DNA from: Isoetes taiwanensis
Lineage: Eukaryota > Streptophyta > Lycopodiopsida > Isoetales > Isoetaceae
Direction: 5' to 3'
Assembly (NCBI GenBank): GCA_021234155.1
Contig: JAJEKV010000008.1
Coordinates: forward strand, 23,835,439 to 23,899,438
DNA: 64,000 bases
Shown one piece after another: positions 12,600-24,799 of the stretch; within the stretch, counting starts at the first letter, position 1; each line of letters begins with the position of its first letter. The translations under genes and the position numbers were made by a program. The notes beneath the pieces were generated by a model. It saw only the letters and a list, made by a program, of their open reading frames with translations. It was not told the origin of the DNA and did no database searches.

Positions 12600-13430
12600 G
12601 GTGCTAGAGAGAGAAGTGGGGGGGGGCGGGGAGGGAGAGGGGTGGAGCAAGGCATGGGAGGGAGAGGGCTAGAGAGAGGGAGAATGTGGAGCAAGGCGCT
12701 GAGAGAGAGAGAGGGAGGGAGGGAGGGGGAGGGAGGGAGGGGAGGGAGGGAGAGAGAGAGAGAGAGAGTCTAAAAAGAAGGAAATTGATAGATTGAGATG
12801 TTCTTAATATAGCAATGGTGGAGGAGAGAAGGAGCGCTAGATAGAGAATGTGGAGCAAAGGCGCTAAAGAAGTGGGAGAACGAGTCTAACGCTAGATAGA
12901 GAATGTGGAGCAAGGCACTGGAGTGGGAGAACAGAATCTAAAAAGAAGGAAATTGATAGATTGAGATGTTCTTAATATAGCAATGATGATGGGAGACTAG
13001 AGATAATTTGCAGAGTAGTCTGCATCTAGAGAGACAATTTGAGAGTAGTCTGCATCAAAGTTTGAATTTTCTCGAGAGGGAATGTGGAGCAAGGCGCTAG
13101 GGGAGAACGGAGAGTGTGTGGGAGAACGAGTATGTTGAGCAAGGCGCTAGAGAGAATGGAGAGAGAGTGGGAGAGCAGGTCTACAAAGAAGGAAATTGAT
13201 AGATTTAGATGTTCTTAATATAGCAATGATGGAGGAGACTAGAGACAATTTGAGAGTAGTCTGCATCTAGAGACAATTTGAGAGTAGTCTGCATCAAAGT
13301 TTGAAATTTTCTCGAGAGAGAATGTGGACAAGGCGCTAGAGAGAGAACGGAGAGTGTGGGAGAAACAGTATGTGGAGCAAGGCGCTAGAGAGAGAATGGA
13401 GAGAGACTCGGAGAACGAGTCTAAAAGAAG
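12600..13430. repeat. Purine-rich degenerate repeat field
   Basis: Blocks of GAGAGA/GGGAGG alternate with a recurring unit containing AATGTGGAGCAAGGCGCTAG. A longer unit, ATTGATAGATT(G/T)AGATGTTC followed by AATTTGAGAGTAGTCTGCATC, recurs near 12957 and 13197, about 240 bases apart. An extra partial copy lies near 12780. The copies differ by point changes, so this array is older than, and unrelated to, the 136-offset duplications. Confidence 0.7.
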
Positions 13431-13453
13431 AAATCTCCAACCCTTTGTCTAAT

Positions 13454-14425
13454 CTAAACCCCTTTATGCAAGCCACTGATTTGCTTGAGTCGAGCAGCTA
13501 TTGCGTCCATGCTGTTGTCGGATTCCAATCTATTCAAGAGCTCTGGAGTATCAGGACCAAAATTCGTCATTCTGGGACCCCAGTAATGGTTCATCCGGAG
13601 CCGATCAGCAGGGGCAACAACAGTAAATCCATTTTTCATTCTATGCGGATCGTGAGGAATAATTCCCTCTGCAAAACTGCGTCGAAAAATGGGCTTCTGC
13701 CTCGTATAAAATCCGGCCACGGTACCTTCGGCGGAGCCGATCAGCAGGGGCAACAACAGTAAATCCATTTTTCATTCTATGCGGATCGTGAGGAATAATT
13801 CCCTCTGCAAAACTGCGTCGAAAAATGGGCTTCTGCCTCGTACCTCCATATCCCTCAAAAACCCTTTCAAAAATCCATTTTTTCTGTTCTCCGGCATGAA
13901 TGGATACTCATGAACGTCCATCTCCACAACCCATCTCGAATCGGCGCTGTAATTCTCCAAAAAATGCCTGTTTGCATTGTCCTGCTGATACCAGTAATCG
14001 CTTCCTTCCACAACAGGAAATACGTTATAAAATCTGTGATAAGTCATAACCCCTGCTTCCACATACTTCTTAAAATTTATTTCCTGCGATTCCGACTCGT
14101 CAATTGCACTGTCATACCAATATATATGATCTACTCCTGCATAAAGCATGTACTCGATCCATTTTTTGCATTCGTAATCTGTGATCTGGAATTTATCTTC
14201 CTTGAAAACCCTGTTCAGAATTAGAGCTCCAAGGTAAAAGGGCCGCACGGATTTGGGAAGGAATTCTTGTACGAGAGAGCTAGAGCTTGTTCTTGTAATC
14301 GGAAGTGAATTTAAACTGATATATGGAGTGGAATTAAAGGCTAGATTTATAAAAATCAATATCAGGCTTAGAGTGCTGAGAAAAACAACTAAAATAAAGA
14401 GAATGGAAGCCGGTTTCATGATCAA
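13454..14425 (-). pseudogene. GT92/DUF23-type glycosyltransferase, copy B, broken by a false join
   Basis: The 217-codon frame from 14425 starts with a short basic end, then a membrane segment at residues about 5-28 (type II anchor), a Ser-rich stem, and the conserved core. Core blocks include VRPFYLGALILNRVF, YMLYAGVDHIYWYD, MTYHRFYNVFP and WVVEMDVHEYPF; the last holds a D-x-H motif comparable to the metal-binding DxD/DxH of GT-A enzymes. The C-terminal part lies in another frame at about 13730-13454 (QKPIFRRSF, then ADRLRMNHYWG). The two pieces meet at the 13597/13733 duplication with a piece of the fold missing between them, a piece partly represented in copy A near 1-180. It would act in the Golgi on a glycan; substrate unknown. 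The intact locus may be a normal single-exon-like gene that the assembly has broken. Confidence 0.65.
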
Positions 14426-14439
14426 GCACTGAAATTTTT

Positions 14440-16017
14440 GGCGGATGGATCCGGTGGATTTGATATGCCAAATTACCGTGATTTAATTGGAAAATCATTC
14501 AACTGGAAAATAATGAGTCAAAATTCTATGCTGATGAAGTCAAGTGCAGATCTGACAGACGAAGCATCCCACCCGAGCCTTCTAGATGATATTCATTGTA
14601 TTTTATTTCATTTCAATTTAGCTCTTTTTATTTGCCACCTATGATTTTGTTCCAAGTTAGGGTTCTTGCTATTTCCTTTGCCACCTATAAAGTTTTCCAG
14701 GTTAGGTTTCGCCATTATAATTTGAAGATGACTCACTCAAATCTAATCTCTTGTCTACTTTGCTTCTAAGGCTGGGTTATAACATGCAACCATCGCTGCC
14801 GAAGAGGGGCCCTCTTTTACCCTTTGTTAATTGAGGATGTCGTTTGACAGTGCTCGTAAAACGGCGAGGCATTTTTCATGACGATGATGGCTAGGATGGC
14901 GCATGTGAATCTAGCCTAAGCTCGCATCTTTCCACACAATTTGACCTGTTTATCTACTGCAAAATGGTATGCCCATGTAAAATGCTACAAACTATCTAAA
15001 CTAAAGGCTATGCATTCCATTTTCCAACTGAAAGATGCTTAGGACTTCAATAAGCATGATTGAGACATGGTTTCAAGCCTCTCATAAGCTTTTTAGCAGC
15101 ACTTAAAGTGTAGCTTGCATGCCTCTTACATATGTCTACTTTGATAAGTATTATTATATAATATCATTTTAACATCTAGCAAAAGATTAGCGCCAAAATG
15201 TGAGGCCAAAACCCATTTGTTCTTGTTTTTTGCTAGGCCATGTGTGTTTGTTTTGGAAGTTAAATATGAAGTTGTATAAGTGTTCACTAGCCAAAATTCC
15301 TGCTGAAACCATAATTGAACCACTGTATGTAGATGCGAGATTTGTGCCATCACTTTATAGTAACCGAATATTTAATAGAATATACTTTCAGCAAATTCTA
15401 AAAAAACACATATAAAGTACACGCCAAGTTTCGAATAACCATTTTACTTTACCTTGAGTAATGTGGTTAGCAAGGTGATAGAGTATGGTTAGTAAGGTGA
15501 TAGAGTTGTCATGCAATATACTTTCAGCAAATTCTAAAAAAACACATATAAAGTACACGCCAAGTTTCGAATAACCATTTTACTTTACCTTGAGTAATGT
15601 GGTTAGCAAGGTGATAGAGTATGGTTAGTAAGGTGATAGAGTTGTCATGCCTTACAAAATGTTAAACAACAAATGTATAAGCTTGCATAATCTCGATAGA
15701 AGTATGATGAATTTATTAGACTAGCCATCGTTCTTTGCTTGTGACCGGTAGCGACAATAAAAACATAAAAGTCAAGGCGGATCTTTGCTATTAGAAGAAG
15801 ATTACGTCTTTGGAAAACGTTGCCACCTTCAATGGTAAAAAAAAAGTGCGCCTTAGCTTTAATAGTTCCTTGCAGTAGCTTTAGCTGTCAAGACCTTACA
15901 AGGAGTTTCACAATATTCTTTTACTCCAAAAATATTTCCAACTGCCAATACCTCACATCTTGGCTATACATTAAAAGCAGCTTACATATTACCTATAAGC
16001 GGGACTTAATAATCATT
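14440..16017. repeat. Segmental repeat, copy B: upstream flank of the GT92-like locus
   Basis: Parallels 698-2080 in order and sequence, and lies upstream of the minus-strand start at 14425. Copy B retains some sequence missing from copy A, such as a stretch near 15720-15850. There is no coding potential. It contains one offset duplication (15379/15515). Confidence 0.8.
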
Positions 16018-16437
16018 AGGTTGAAATTTTGTGGAAGACAAATGCCACACCCTTGAGTTGCCGCATCACGATGACATTCGAACCGCCTTCTGGTTGAGGT
16101 GGTTCATCTGGCCAACCCTACATGAGATCTTTGCGAGCACGAGCTCGTGCGGAGGTTAGGCCCATACATTCAAGAGATCATGGATCGCCGAGATCAACTT
16201 GGCCCTCAGGCACTCACCTGATGCATGTACATATTTCTGTCTATATTTGTACTTGTTTTTGTATGCATGCGGTTTGGCCGACAAGCCCCTATTCATGTCG
16301 GTTTTTCCCCAAACAACCCTTTAGGCGGGGGAGGGGTTTTAACCAGTGTAGTAATAAACTTTGTTGCTCCTCTTGTTGGGTCCCATAGGCCAATGGTCAT
16401 TCCGTGGGCGATAAAATTCTATTCTATTCTATTCCTT
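16018..16437 (+). mobile_element. 5'-truncated LINE 3' end with (ATTCT)n tail
   Basis: This block interrupts the homology between the two GT92-locus flanks: copy A near 2079-2100 runs through without it. It contains the shared LINE 3' motif (GGCGGGGGAGGGGTTTTAACC, split by a few bases from CCCAAACAACCCTTTA), then GGGTCCCATAGGCC, then GATAAAATTCTATTC at the tail. Orientation is plus. No ORF remains. Confidence 0.75.
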
Positions 16438-16642
16438 TAGAAGCTCAAAATAGTAGATGCCTCATGAGAATTGAAAAGAGCAAATCACACATTTACAAAG
16501 CCATATTTACCTTGCTTGAAAAAGGGCATGGATAGGAAAGGTCGGGAATGATATAAATTAGGATACCAACAAAGCAAGTGGCTTATGTTCTCTCCTTTCC
16601 TTTGTGAAAGAAAAACAATTTTGATGATGAGCAATCTGGTAT
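16438..16642. repeat. Segmental repeat, copy B, continuation
   Basis: Matches about 2098-2298 of copy A (the TTTAGAAGCTCAAAATA block through GATGATGAGCAATCTGG). Homology ends at the point where copy A holds the L1-like poly(T). Confidence 0.75.
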
Positions 16643-17459
16643 GAGCAAAGGAGGTATATATTGCATTACAAATTGCAAGCTACCTTGAGCCATATCCGAC
16701 ATCGAAGTAAAAGTCAAAGATCCATGCTTGTTTCATTTCAAAAGTTTACAAAATTAACTGGAAAAAATCTCCGTCCCTTCAACAACTTTTTCTCGTCGGA
16801 CATCCGTTACTAGTAAGCCAACAAATTGTATTTTTAAGCTTTGGAAGAATGAGAATGAGAAGGAGGGTGTTGGTGAGAGCCTCGAGGGGTCGAAAAAAAA
16901 AAGGCAAATTCCATGACCCCCCCACTAGAGAGAAACAAAAATCGAATTGTATTTTCATGTTTGGAAGTGTGTGAAGTGCCACTCCCCACTCCCTTTCAAG
17001 CTCAAGCTCTTCCCTCCCTTAACTTAGAGATTGCCTTTGTCAGGAATGAGTTAGCCTTATTCCTAAAGTATAGAAACAAGGGACTTTGTTTAGCTTGATG
17101 GATGGTGCCACAACGTATAATGGTGTATTTTGCTTCTCTCTCTCTCTCTCTCACCTCTTTTATCTTTGTTTTCCTCCTTGACTCTCTTTTTTATTACATA
17201 GGTCTAAGGGATCTTACTAGTGTGGCATGATTGACTTCTTGATTGAACGTATGAGGGTTGTGTTTATATGGGCAGAATGTGTATGATCAGCATGCATATT
17301 CAAACATTCAACTCTTACAACTTTTGCCCTTTTCTCTTCTGTCGTATTAAGTTCTTATGTTGGTATGGTGGCTTATTGGTGGTGGCATGGTAAGTTTTTA
17401 TGTATGGGGGGGAAGGTCCCATTTCCATTTTTGGGTTTTGGGTTGGGAACTCACTGCAA
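16643..17459. other. Non-coding stretch left of the LTR
   Basis: No recognisable gene. A CT run sits at about 17134-17151. The sequence just left of the LTR (17400-17460) is G-rich. The exact outer edge of the LTR cannot be fixed. Confidence 0.45.
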
Positions 17460-18038
17460 GGCGACCCTCTGTGGGGACCCTTGGATCTGAGAGGGAGAAT
17501 CAGGGGGATTATGTCAGCGGGATTTGTAAGAAAAAACAAGAAGAAGAAAAGCGGGGAACAAAAGAGAACAAATGAGAGGAAAATGATAAGCTTCCTTGAT
17601 ATCAATGATGAACATACATGAACTCTACTTAATCGAGAGAAGGCCGAAGAAGAGACAAGACTCAAAACTCATCTAAAAACTCATGTGCTAGCTCTACTCA
17701 TATATATAGTACAATGGCCTTTGGCCCAATATAGACACCACAGTGATCACCGGTCTTGGAGCTCACGGAAGGAGGCGATTTCTTGAGGAATGTTGGCGGT
17801 GCCTCTTGAAGTGCCTAGAAGAATATTTGTTGGCCAGCCGCGGCGGTGGCAGACCATCATTTTATGCAGTAGCCTCTCTTGTTGTGGGCCTTGAGGCTTT
17901 GACTGCGTGGTCTAGCTGCTTAGTCTTCTTGAGCCTTTGATGGCTGACCGATGCACTTTGTCATGGATCCTTGGAAAGCTTGACCTGGTTAAATGCATTA
18001 TGCATGAATAGTCACGAACGGAGGCCACCCGGACTAAC
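17460..18038 (-). repeat. 3' LTR of the Ty3/gypsy element
   Basis: On the minus strand it starts GTTAGTCC just after the polypurine tract and runs leftwards to about 17460. It aligns with the right-hand LTR over most of its length. The canonical TG start is degraded here (GGTTAG) but intact in the right LTR (TGTTAGT). The left limit is approximate. Confidence 0.75.
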
Positions 18039-18049
18039 CTCCCCCCAAA
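18039..18049 (-). other. Polypurine tract of the Ty3/gypsy element
   Basis: The minus strand reads TTTGGGGGGAG directly before the 3' LTR start. This is the expected place and composition for the plus-strand primer of reverse transcription. It confirms the minus orientation. Confidence 0.7.
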
Positions 18050-21000
18050 CTGACACTTTCCAGTGAAAAGGAGGAAAAGTTTGAGCGGGGAAATACATCC
18101 CGTCGAAAAGTGATCCTCGGGAATGAGGGCGGGCACCATTATGGTCTTGGCCAATGAGATCTGGTGTGTTTGAAGAGCAAAGAGGAGTGTGAGCCCAAGG
18201 CGGGATGCATCAATGAAAGCGGATCGCACCATGTCTTCAGGCGACATCGTCGGAAGAAAACAAGCCCGACATTCCATGGCGAGTCACGGGTAGAGGCAAC
18301 GACTAGCACGGCATTACCGGTTCTGAAAAATGGGGAATATTTGCCGATTTAAAGCTGAGCAAGATGCATTTTAGAGCAGCACAAAACGCTTGAAGGTGGG
18401 TGAAGGATCTGGTGAGGTGGCGGCGTGCAGAAGGTGTCAAGACCATGTAAGCGCATCGTGGCGTTGCCAATACGCTCATTAGCAATATAGATCCAGTTCG
18501 TGGTGTTATCAAAGTGGCACCCTCCTCCCAATGGGGCTGGCCCGACAAAGCGGGGATCCCAGGAGATCCGTCGAGATGGGGTGGGGTCCATCGGCATGGC
18601 CATCCATGACCTTTCCAAAAGGGGAGGCATGATCGGAAGTCGGGGAACACAGGGGGTGGAGAACACCCGGGGAAGCATAGGGGAGAGGAACCATGCAGGT
18701 GGTGGGTTCTTGAAACTGCTCGAATTCCTTGACAAGGGCGGACCAAGAGCTTTACACCAACGATCAGACCCGGCTGAGAGTTGAGAGTTGTGAGGAGGCT
18801 ATCGGCATTTGTCTTGCTATCGAGAAAAGAGCGTAATTGATTGTAACGGCGAGGTGTTGCATATAAATTTGTGCATAGGGAAGATCCTCGGGATGTCCCG
18901 GATACTTCCTTATTTGTTGCAGCACTTCCAAGCTTGCGGGAAGAGGTAAATGATGTGCAAGCTTCGGGCATGTACTCTTGATGAAAGTGTGTGCGAGCAT
19001 GATCGGCCAGTAGGGGTTGTTATCCCCAAGCAACCATTGAAGGGTGGGGTCACGATAGTTACGTGGTGGCCCATCCGAAATCTCTCAATGTATCACCGGA
19101 TAGAAATCATGAAAAATGTAAGCCATGGGCTGAACAACTCGAAGGTGATGAAATCCGGATCTTCGCAATGAATGAGATCAAAGACTAAAGAACTGTGAAC
19201 ACCTTTGTCTTCAATAGAAGTTACGGCCAAATCAGAAGAAAATCTGCGGTCTTGCGATGGAATATCCGCGGGACCATCAGACCCCATGCCGCCGGAAAGA
19301 AAGGTGGCGGCGGGCAACCACATAATCGGATAGCGAGGAAAGGCTGGGAAATCAGCAGGCGAGGTTGCTTACTTGATTGTGATATAAGCAAATCGGTTTG
19401 GTACGAGCCTCATCGGCCGGTGAATAGCGTCTTTGTGCGTTATTTGTTCAAGTCCGCGGATCTGTGGTCCTTTTCTAACGGTGTGGACTAGTCCGCGGAC
19501 CCGTTCGAGAAGTGTTAACTGTGTAGAGGATTGCCGGGAGCATTGAGTCGAACCGCGGCAATCTCCAGCGTCATCAAGAAGTTTACGTTTACGAACCTCC
19601 GTAAAGCTGATCTTGGAGGGATGTGAGCTGAAGTCTAGCGTGGAAGCTGGCGGAAATCAAAGAGGCAATTTGAAGCGTCCGCTTCGTAAGGTGTTGAACG
19701 AGTCTTTGTAATTTTCACAAAGCTTCGGGATTACAAAGGCGTCGAGCTTAGCAATATCTTTCTCCTTGTCACCCGGGGAGGGTGTCTTTGGACTTGTTTT
19801 GCTCAATAAGTCCTGAATTCCGGATTGGCTGAGCACTTTGTTGCACGATGGGGCTGGTACGATCTGTACGCACAGAGATCTATGCGGGCTGTAAAGAGAG
19901 CCCGTGCTTTTCTTGAAGTTGGGCTTCAAAGTTTGAACTTGTGCGATTTGCGGCAGAAGGTCCACGGTGGAGCCGCATCCCGAGCGTCAAGGCCGTGTGA
20001 ACCCCATTCATAAGAGCTTCTTGGGATTCTTGTAACTTTAGAGCGGCGGCGGCAGCATCCTGGCGTCGCGATACAGCGGTGGCGGGGTGCTGTGGTGGTG
20101 GGCCTGCATTTACCTGGTTTTGCGATGTTTGTGAGACATGGTGTGGCTGGAATGCTTGGATTGTATGGCGGAGGAGGAAACGATTGACATGGGAGTCACG
20201 AGAATGTTGACATGACCGAGGAGGAAGAAGAGGCGTGAAGTGCGACTTGGTGAATCGAGGAAAGGGAAGGCCGGAGTGGAATCATGAGAATGAGGAGGTG
20301 TGGGAGGAAAGTAATGGCGGATAATGGCTTGAAGGTGGCCTCCCCGCGAAACTTGAGAAATAGAAGTGGCGGCCAGAAGGCGGTCCACTTCTTGGAAAAA
20401 CGGTAGAAACGGCAATTGGGGCCAATCAATGTGGTGGTTGGAGTCGTGTGATGAGCACAATATTATAGAAAGGCTTATTGATATGGGTGTTCTTGATAGA
20501 ATACCAAGGAACTTCCCGCGAAACTTAACAAAAAGTTTCATGGGGTTTTGTCTATATTTGTCGGAGGCGATGCACATTGGCGTGATAAGGAGGTGCAAAG
20601 CTTCGGTGACATCTAGATCTGTATGGCAGACCAAGATAAACAAAGGGGTTTGCAAAGGAATATGGAATACCTCTGAAATCAGGTGTTGAGTGTGAAATGG
20701 TGGTGCCATCGACCAGCATGGTGTATCCATGCGGAAGGCTGTTGCGATGTTAGCGATGAAGCTGCTTCAAGCGGTCAGGATTTGGGCGGAAATTCCATTT
20801 GAGAGAATTCAGTAAAGTTTCGGCGTTGCGACTTCCACGATTGAGGGCCAACAAGGGCTTCCGCGGAAAGTGGGCGTCAAGAAAGATCTGAACTTCGAAA
20901 AAGCGGTTCAGGGGCGATAGCTTGAAGTGTAGAAAATTTTAGTGCAGCCATGGCAAAGATTTCGCGGAAAAACGATGATTCAAAGCGGAGGGCGAAGGCA

Positions 21001-21900
21001 ACGGAGGGAGGAGAAAGCGTTGAATTCGAAAAAGTTTTAGCGCAAATGGGGCGAAGAAGGGTATGATGAGGGCGAAAGCGGCGACCATGGATGGTGCGGA
21101 TGTCGAGAAAGATGCCAAGGGGCGATGGAGAGGCAAAATTTTGGCTAAGTCCCCAAACAACAAAGGGAGAAGCAATGAGCGGTGGAGATGAGGCGTGAGA
21201 GAATGATCCGGATGTGGCCGGTGGCCAAAAGGACACATATTAATGTTTGTGGGTATGAAAAAGCAATGGCATTTAATGCGGCAGCTTCGAAGTGTGATAT
21301 CATTAAAGCGAATGTGTCGGAGGGTACCATGGCGAGATATCGGCGGGGAGAAAAGATTCTCGGTTTAAAGCTTGATCTTGCATTGCAAACCGTTGGCGAG
21401 TTTTTTTATTGGTCCGCGTCGACAAGGAGTTCCTCGGTTGGCCATATAAAGGCGAACTGGGAGTGAAGCGAAGACATCCGATGGCTCGGCATAGCTTCTT
21501 CTTTGGTTTTGAGCAAGCGCACTATGCCCACTAAGCTGTCGGGGAGTGGATTACACGCAAGATGGATTATGCGGACCTCTGGCGCTGCCACAATCGTGGC
21601 CTTGAGAATGGATGGCTGGTGGTGTCTTGGGGATGGCTAAACATCCGATCCGAAGATAGCGGGATGGAGGTGGTTCTGCACCTTATTTGGGACCACGGGC
21701 GGAACCTCTACCACCTCCCCGCATCACCTACACTCCGAACCGGAGTAGAGGGTTTTCTTCTTAGGTTTTTAGTAGATGGGGCTCTCGAGCCGTTTTTTTG
21801 TATATAGAGGCGGTGCCCATAAGCCCGAAAGGTACTGTGCCCACATTTTGTAAAATTTCCACCTATAATATCGCCCGTTTTAGTCACTATCACATTTGTG
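18050..21900 (-). other. Unassigned region between integrase and 3' LTR
   Basis: The minus strand keeps several longer open stretches (20110-20730, 18303-18971, 20877-21236, 18764-19033), interrupted by frameshifts. One piece looks protein-like and helical (RQDAAAAALKLQESQEAL near 20000); another reads LEVLQQIRKYPGHPEDLPYA near 18900. I recognise no domain. In plant Ty3/gypsy elements this position can hold an extra ORF (env-like or other). Alternatives are a nested second element or captured host sequence. Open frames on the plus strand here are equally long in places, so coding status is uncertain. Confidence 0.4.
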
Positions 21901-21967
21901 TTTGCGTCTTGAGCGTATCTGTTTGTTGATTTTCACTTGCTGTGGTATGAAATGTTTTTGAAAGCCA

Positions 21968-23133
21968 TTAACCGGTGTAGGTAATGGAGTTCCATCTAAC
22001 TTTCGGCCAATTTGGAAAAGCGGCCAGGTTGAACCACTTGAACAATTTGATAAGGGCCAAACCTTGAAACCTAAAGCTTACGGGAAAATTTTTGTACAGA
22101 GAATCATAAAGAAGAACCAAATCTCCTTCTTTGAATGTTTTGTCTTGGATGTTTGTCATGTAGAGATTTTTTGCAACCGTTGTCCATGAAGAACACGAAT
22201 ATAAGCATCCTTGAAGTTCATCCAAACTGTTCCAATTGATAGACCCTTTCTTTGAGTCGCGGGCGGATTATGGGCGTGCCGGTTGAAAGCAGTGTTGGAA
22301 GGATGTATTCAAAGCGGCATGAGAGCTTCTTGACCATAAACCAATTTGAAGGGAGTGTGACACTGTAGCTATTTTGAAACAAGTATTGTAAGCCCAAAAA
22401 CGTAGAAAGCTTGTTTTGCCGGTCGGTCGCGGCGTCACAAATTTTCTTGAAATTGTGACGAGAGTTTTGTTGGTGCTACGCCAAACCATTGCCTTGAGGA
22501 TAGTAAGGTGTGCTCTTGTGATGATGTATCGGGGAGATAATCCGTCGGCTCCTTGATGGTATGATTGATAAAATGGACACCCGATCATTGACCAGCTCGG
22601 TGGGGCAGCCAAATCGCGTGATAATTTGTTGATAGAGGACCTTGGTTGTGCTTGCCTTGGTGTTGTGCGGAAGTCGCGCAAGCTTCCGCCCATTTAGTAG
22701 CGTGGTCGGTGAGAACCGAGAATGTAGCGAACGCGGGTGTGCTTGCAGCGCAGGAGGAATCGATGGGTCCCACAAAATCCATTCCCCATTTCTTTGAAGA
22801 AGTGGCGTGGCGGCCGGCGTCAAGGGAAGCGTCGCGGGCGTGGGCCGTCCACCGCGGGCCAGCAAGCATCCGCGTCTTGGCGTGGGCGTGGCGTCTTTGA
22901 AGGCGTGGGCCAAAAATACCCGGCTAGAAGGATTTTGCGTGCGTGGTGTCACCATGAAAATGACCACCACCTAGCCCTTGATGAGCTTCTCGGACAATAT
23001 CACGGAACTTCATGAGGTAGAACACAGCGTCGAAGGATGGTATCCTTACCCTTTTTATAAAGATGTCACGCAACCATGGTGTAGTCACGGGCGTGCGGAG
23101 AAATTGATGGCGGCGGGATTGTCGTTTTGGCAT
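21968..23133 (-). pseudogene. Integrase of the Ty3/gypsy element
   Basis: The N-terminal zinc-binding part is represented by GGGHFHGDTTHAKSF (about 22924-22985). The catalytic core shows GMDFVGPI (first Asp), TDHATKWAEA, ITRFGCPTELVND (second Asp) and YYPQGNGLA (just before the expected Glu), spread over different frames at 22476-22970. The WAYNT block follows at about 22390. The C-terminal part at 21968-22225 has DKTFKEGDLVLLYDS, typical of the integrase tail. At least three frameshifts separate these parts, so no active enzyme could be made. Confidence 0.85.
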
Positions 23134-23269
23134 TAGAAGGCGTCATGTCCTACGGTGGAAGAAGCGCTTTGTGAGGAGGTATTGCTGAAAGTCATGGAAC
23201 CAATGTGGTGTTGCCATGACTAAAAAGTTGGCGTCGGGGAAAAGCGTCGAGACTCGGTGGAGGGATCAT

Positions 23270-23932
23270 CGTGTGGATCGTGAAAGATAATCCGGGACAA
23301 CATGAGATTTGCGGCCTTGTGAACAATTTCAAAAGGTGCAAATTCTTGCGGAGAAGGAGGACAACGAGCAATGCGGCCCGTGCGTGGATTTGTTGATCAA
23401 ATAAAGAAGTGCTTGGTGGTCAACAAAGAATTTGATCGGCCCAAAAGATAGTGGCGGGCGTTGGGCCGAAAAATTAGAACAAGGCTTCGCGCTAAATCTT
23501 GAGTAGTTGCTTTCAGCCGAATTGAGTTTTTTTGGTGGCGTGGCGGTTTGGTTTGTCGATTAATGCGCATCATATTCTTGAGAAAGAACAGCTCAATAGC
23601 AAAGGCGAGACATCGACATGAACATGAAAAGGGCTTGTCCCATTGAGGAGGAACAAGAACCGAGGGAGTAAGCAAGAGCTTCAAGCTGTTGGAAGCGACA
23701 TCGCTGGGAATTCAAGCCCGGTGGATTCATCACCCGTGAGTTTATGAATGGGATGCAATAGGCTGCCCGAGTCGGGGAATGAAAGTGGGTAATAATTGAC
23801 CTTACCCAAGAAGCGTGTTTCCTTGATATTGGCTGGTGCTTGAGCCTTGAGCACCACGGCCTGATTTTGGCGAGGATCAGGTGGTGATACGCTTTGTGAT
23901 AGCCATGTCCCTATGAGAACACGAGGTGACAC
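23270..23932 (-). pseudogene. RNase H region of the Ty3/gypsy element
   Basis: 23681-23932 gives the linker after the polymerase (FLGKVNYYPLSFPDSGSLL), and 23392-23437 gives FFVDHQALLYLINK, a classic RNase H block of gypsy elements with its Asp. Further left, about 23270-23340, another frame resembles the end of the domain. Frames are broken between the blocks. Confidence 0.8.
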
Positions 23933-23989
23933 AAAAGGTGCATTTCTCGGGATTGAGACTAATGCGGACTCATCACATTTAAAAAGGCG

Positions 23990-24760
23990 AGTTCCAATTT
24001 ATCAAATGGTCAGCCATGGGCTATAGAGAAAAGTCATCTTGAAAAATTTGTAAGAAGGTTTTTCCTTCATAAAATCATGAAAAAGAGCATGATCGTTGAA
24101 GCGTGGATGGAGAGTTTGACAAACCAAAAGGAACCACCTTGTAGGCAAAAGTGCCCCCGGGGTGGTGAAAGTAGTCTTGAGTTGATCAGATTCTTTGATT
24201 GAGATCGATTGTAGCGGAAAAAACCATCCATGAAGGGTACATCTCATGTCGGCGACCTCTTCGAACACAGTGCGTGAAGGGAAGTGGAAAATGATCCGCT
24301 CAGGTGGCGATTGAGTTTTCGGTAGTCCGCATAAGCGGATCTTACCATTGTGTTTGAGGGCAATGGCGATGGGGCTCACCCATTGAGAATGTTTGACCTC
24401 ATAGATCAAACTGCGACAAGGAGTTTGTCAATTTCCTTGGCGATCCGCGGTAATTGGGGTTGAGCACATGCTTGTCGTTGCTAATCTTGGGCGTGCATCG
24501 ATTTGGTAGGAATGGTGAGTTTCCCCAAGCTTTTGTTGATTCCCGAAGATCTCTGTAGCTCGGGAAAAAATGTGTTTGAACTTTTTGAAGAGCATGGCGG
24601 CCAATGGCGATAGGGTGTCGGAAGATTGGCGGCAACCGGACGGGTGATTGTTGCCTCGTCCACAATCTCAACCGAGAATGCGAATATGGGGGATAACTTA
24701 CGTGTCTGGACAATATGGCGGGAGGTTGAAGCATAACGAGGATGCGTGGCACTTTCTGCG
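23990..24760 (-). pseudogene. Reverse transcriptase region of the Ty3/gypsy element
   Basis: 24399-24752 gives the segment before the polymerase (VLNPNYRGSP). 24002-24409 gives WVSPIAIALKHNGKIRLC, then the palm and fingers with SISIKESDQLKTTFTTP. The YxDD catalytic box is not readable where expected, near 24020-24050, and several short deletions remove parts of the fold. The enzyme is dead. Confidence 0.85.
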
Positions 24761-24799
24761 TGGTGAAAAAAAGAGGTCTTTGAGTTTCATCAAAGCGGA

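Noticed and set aside
18303-18971. 222-codon minus-strand frame as an independent gene
   Set aside because: It lies inside the gypsy element, has no family match that I recognise, and overlaps equally open frames on other strands.
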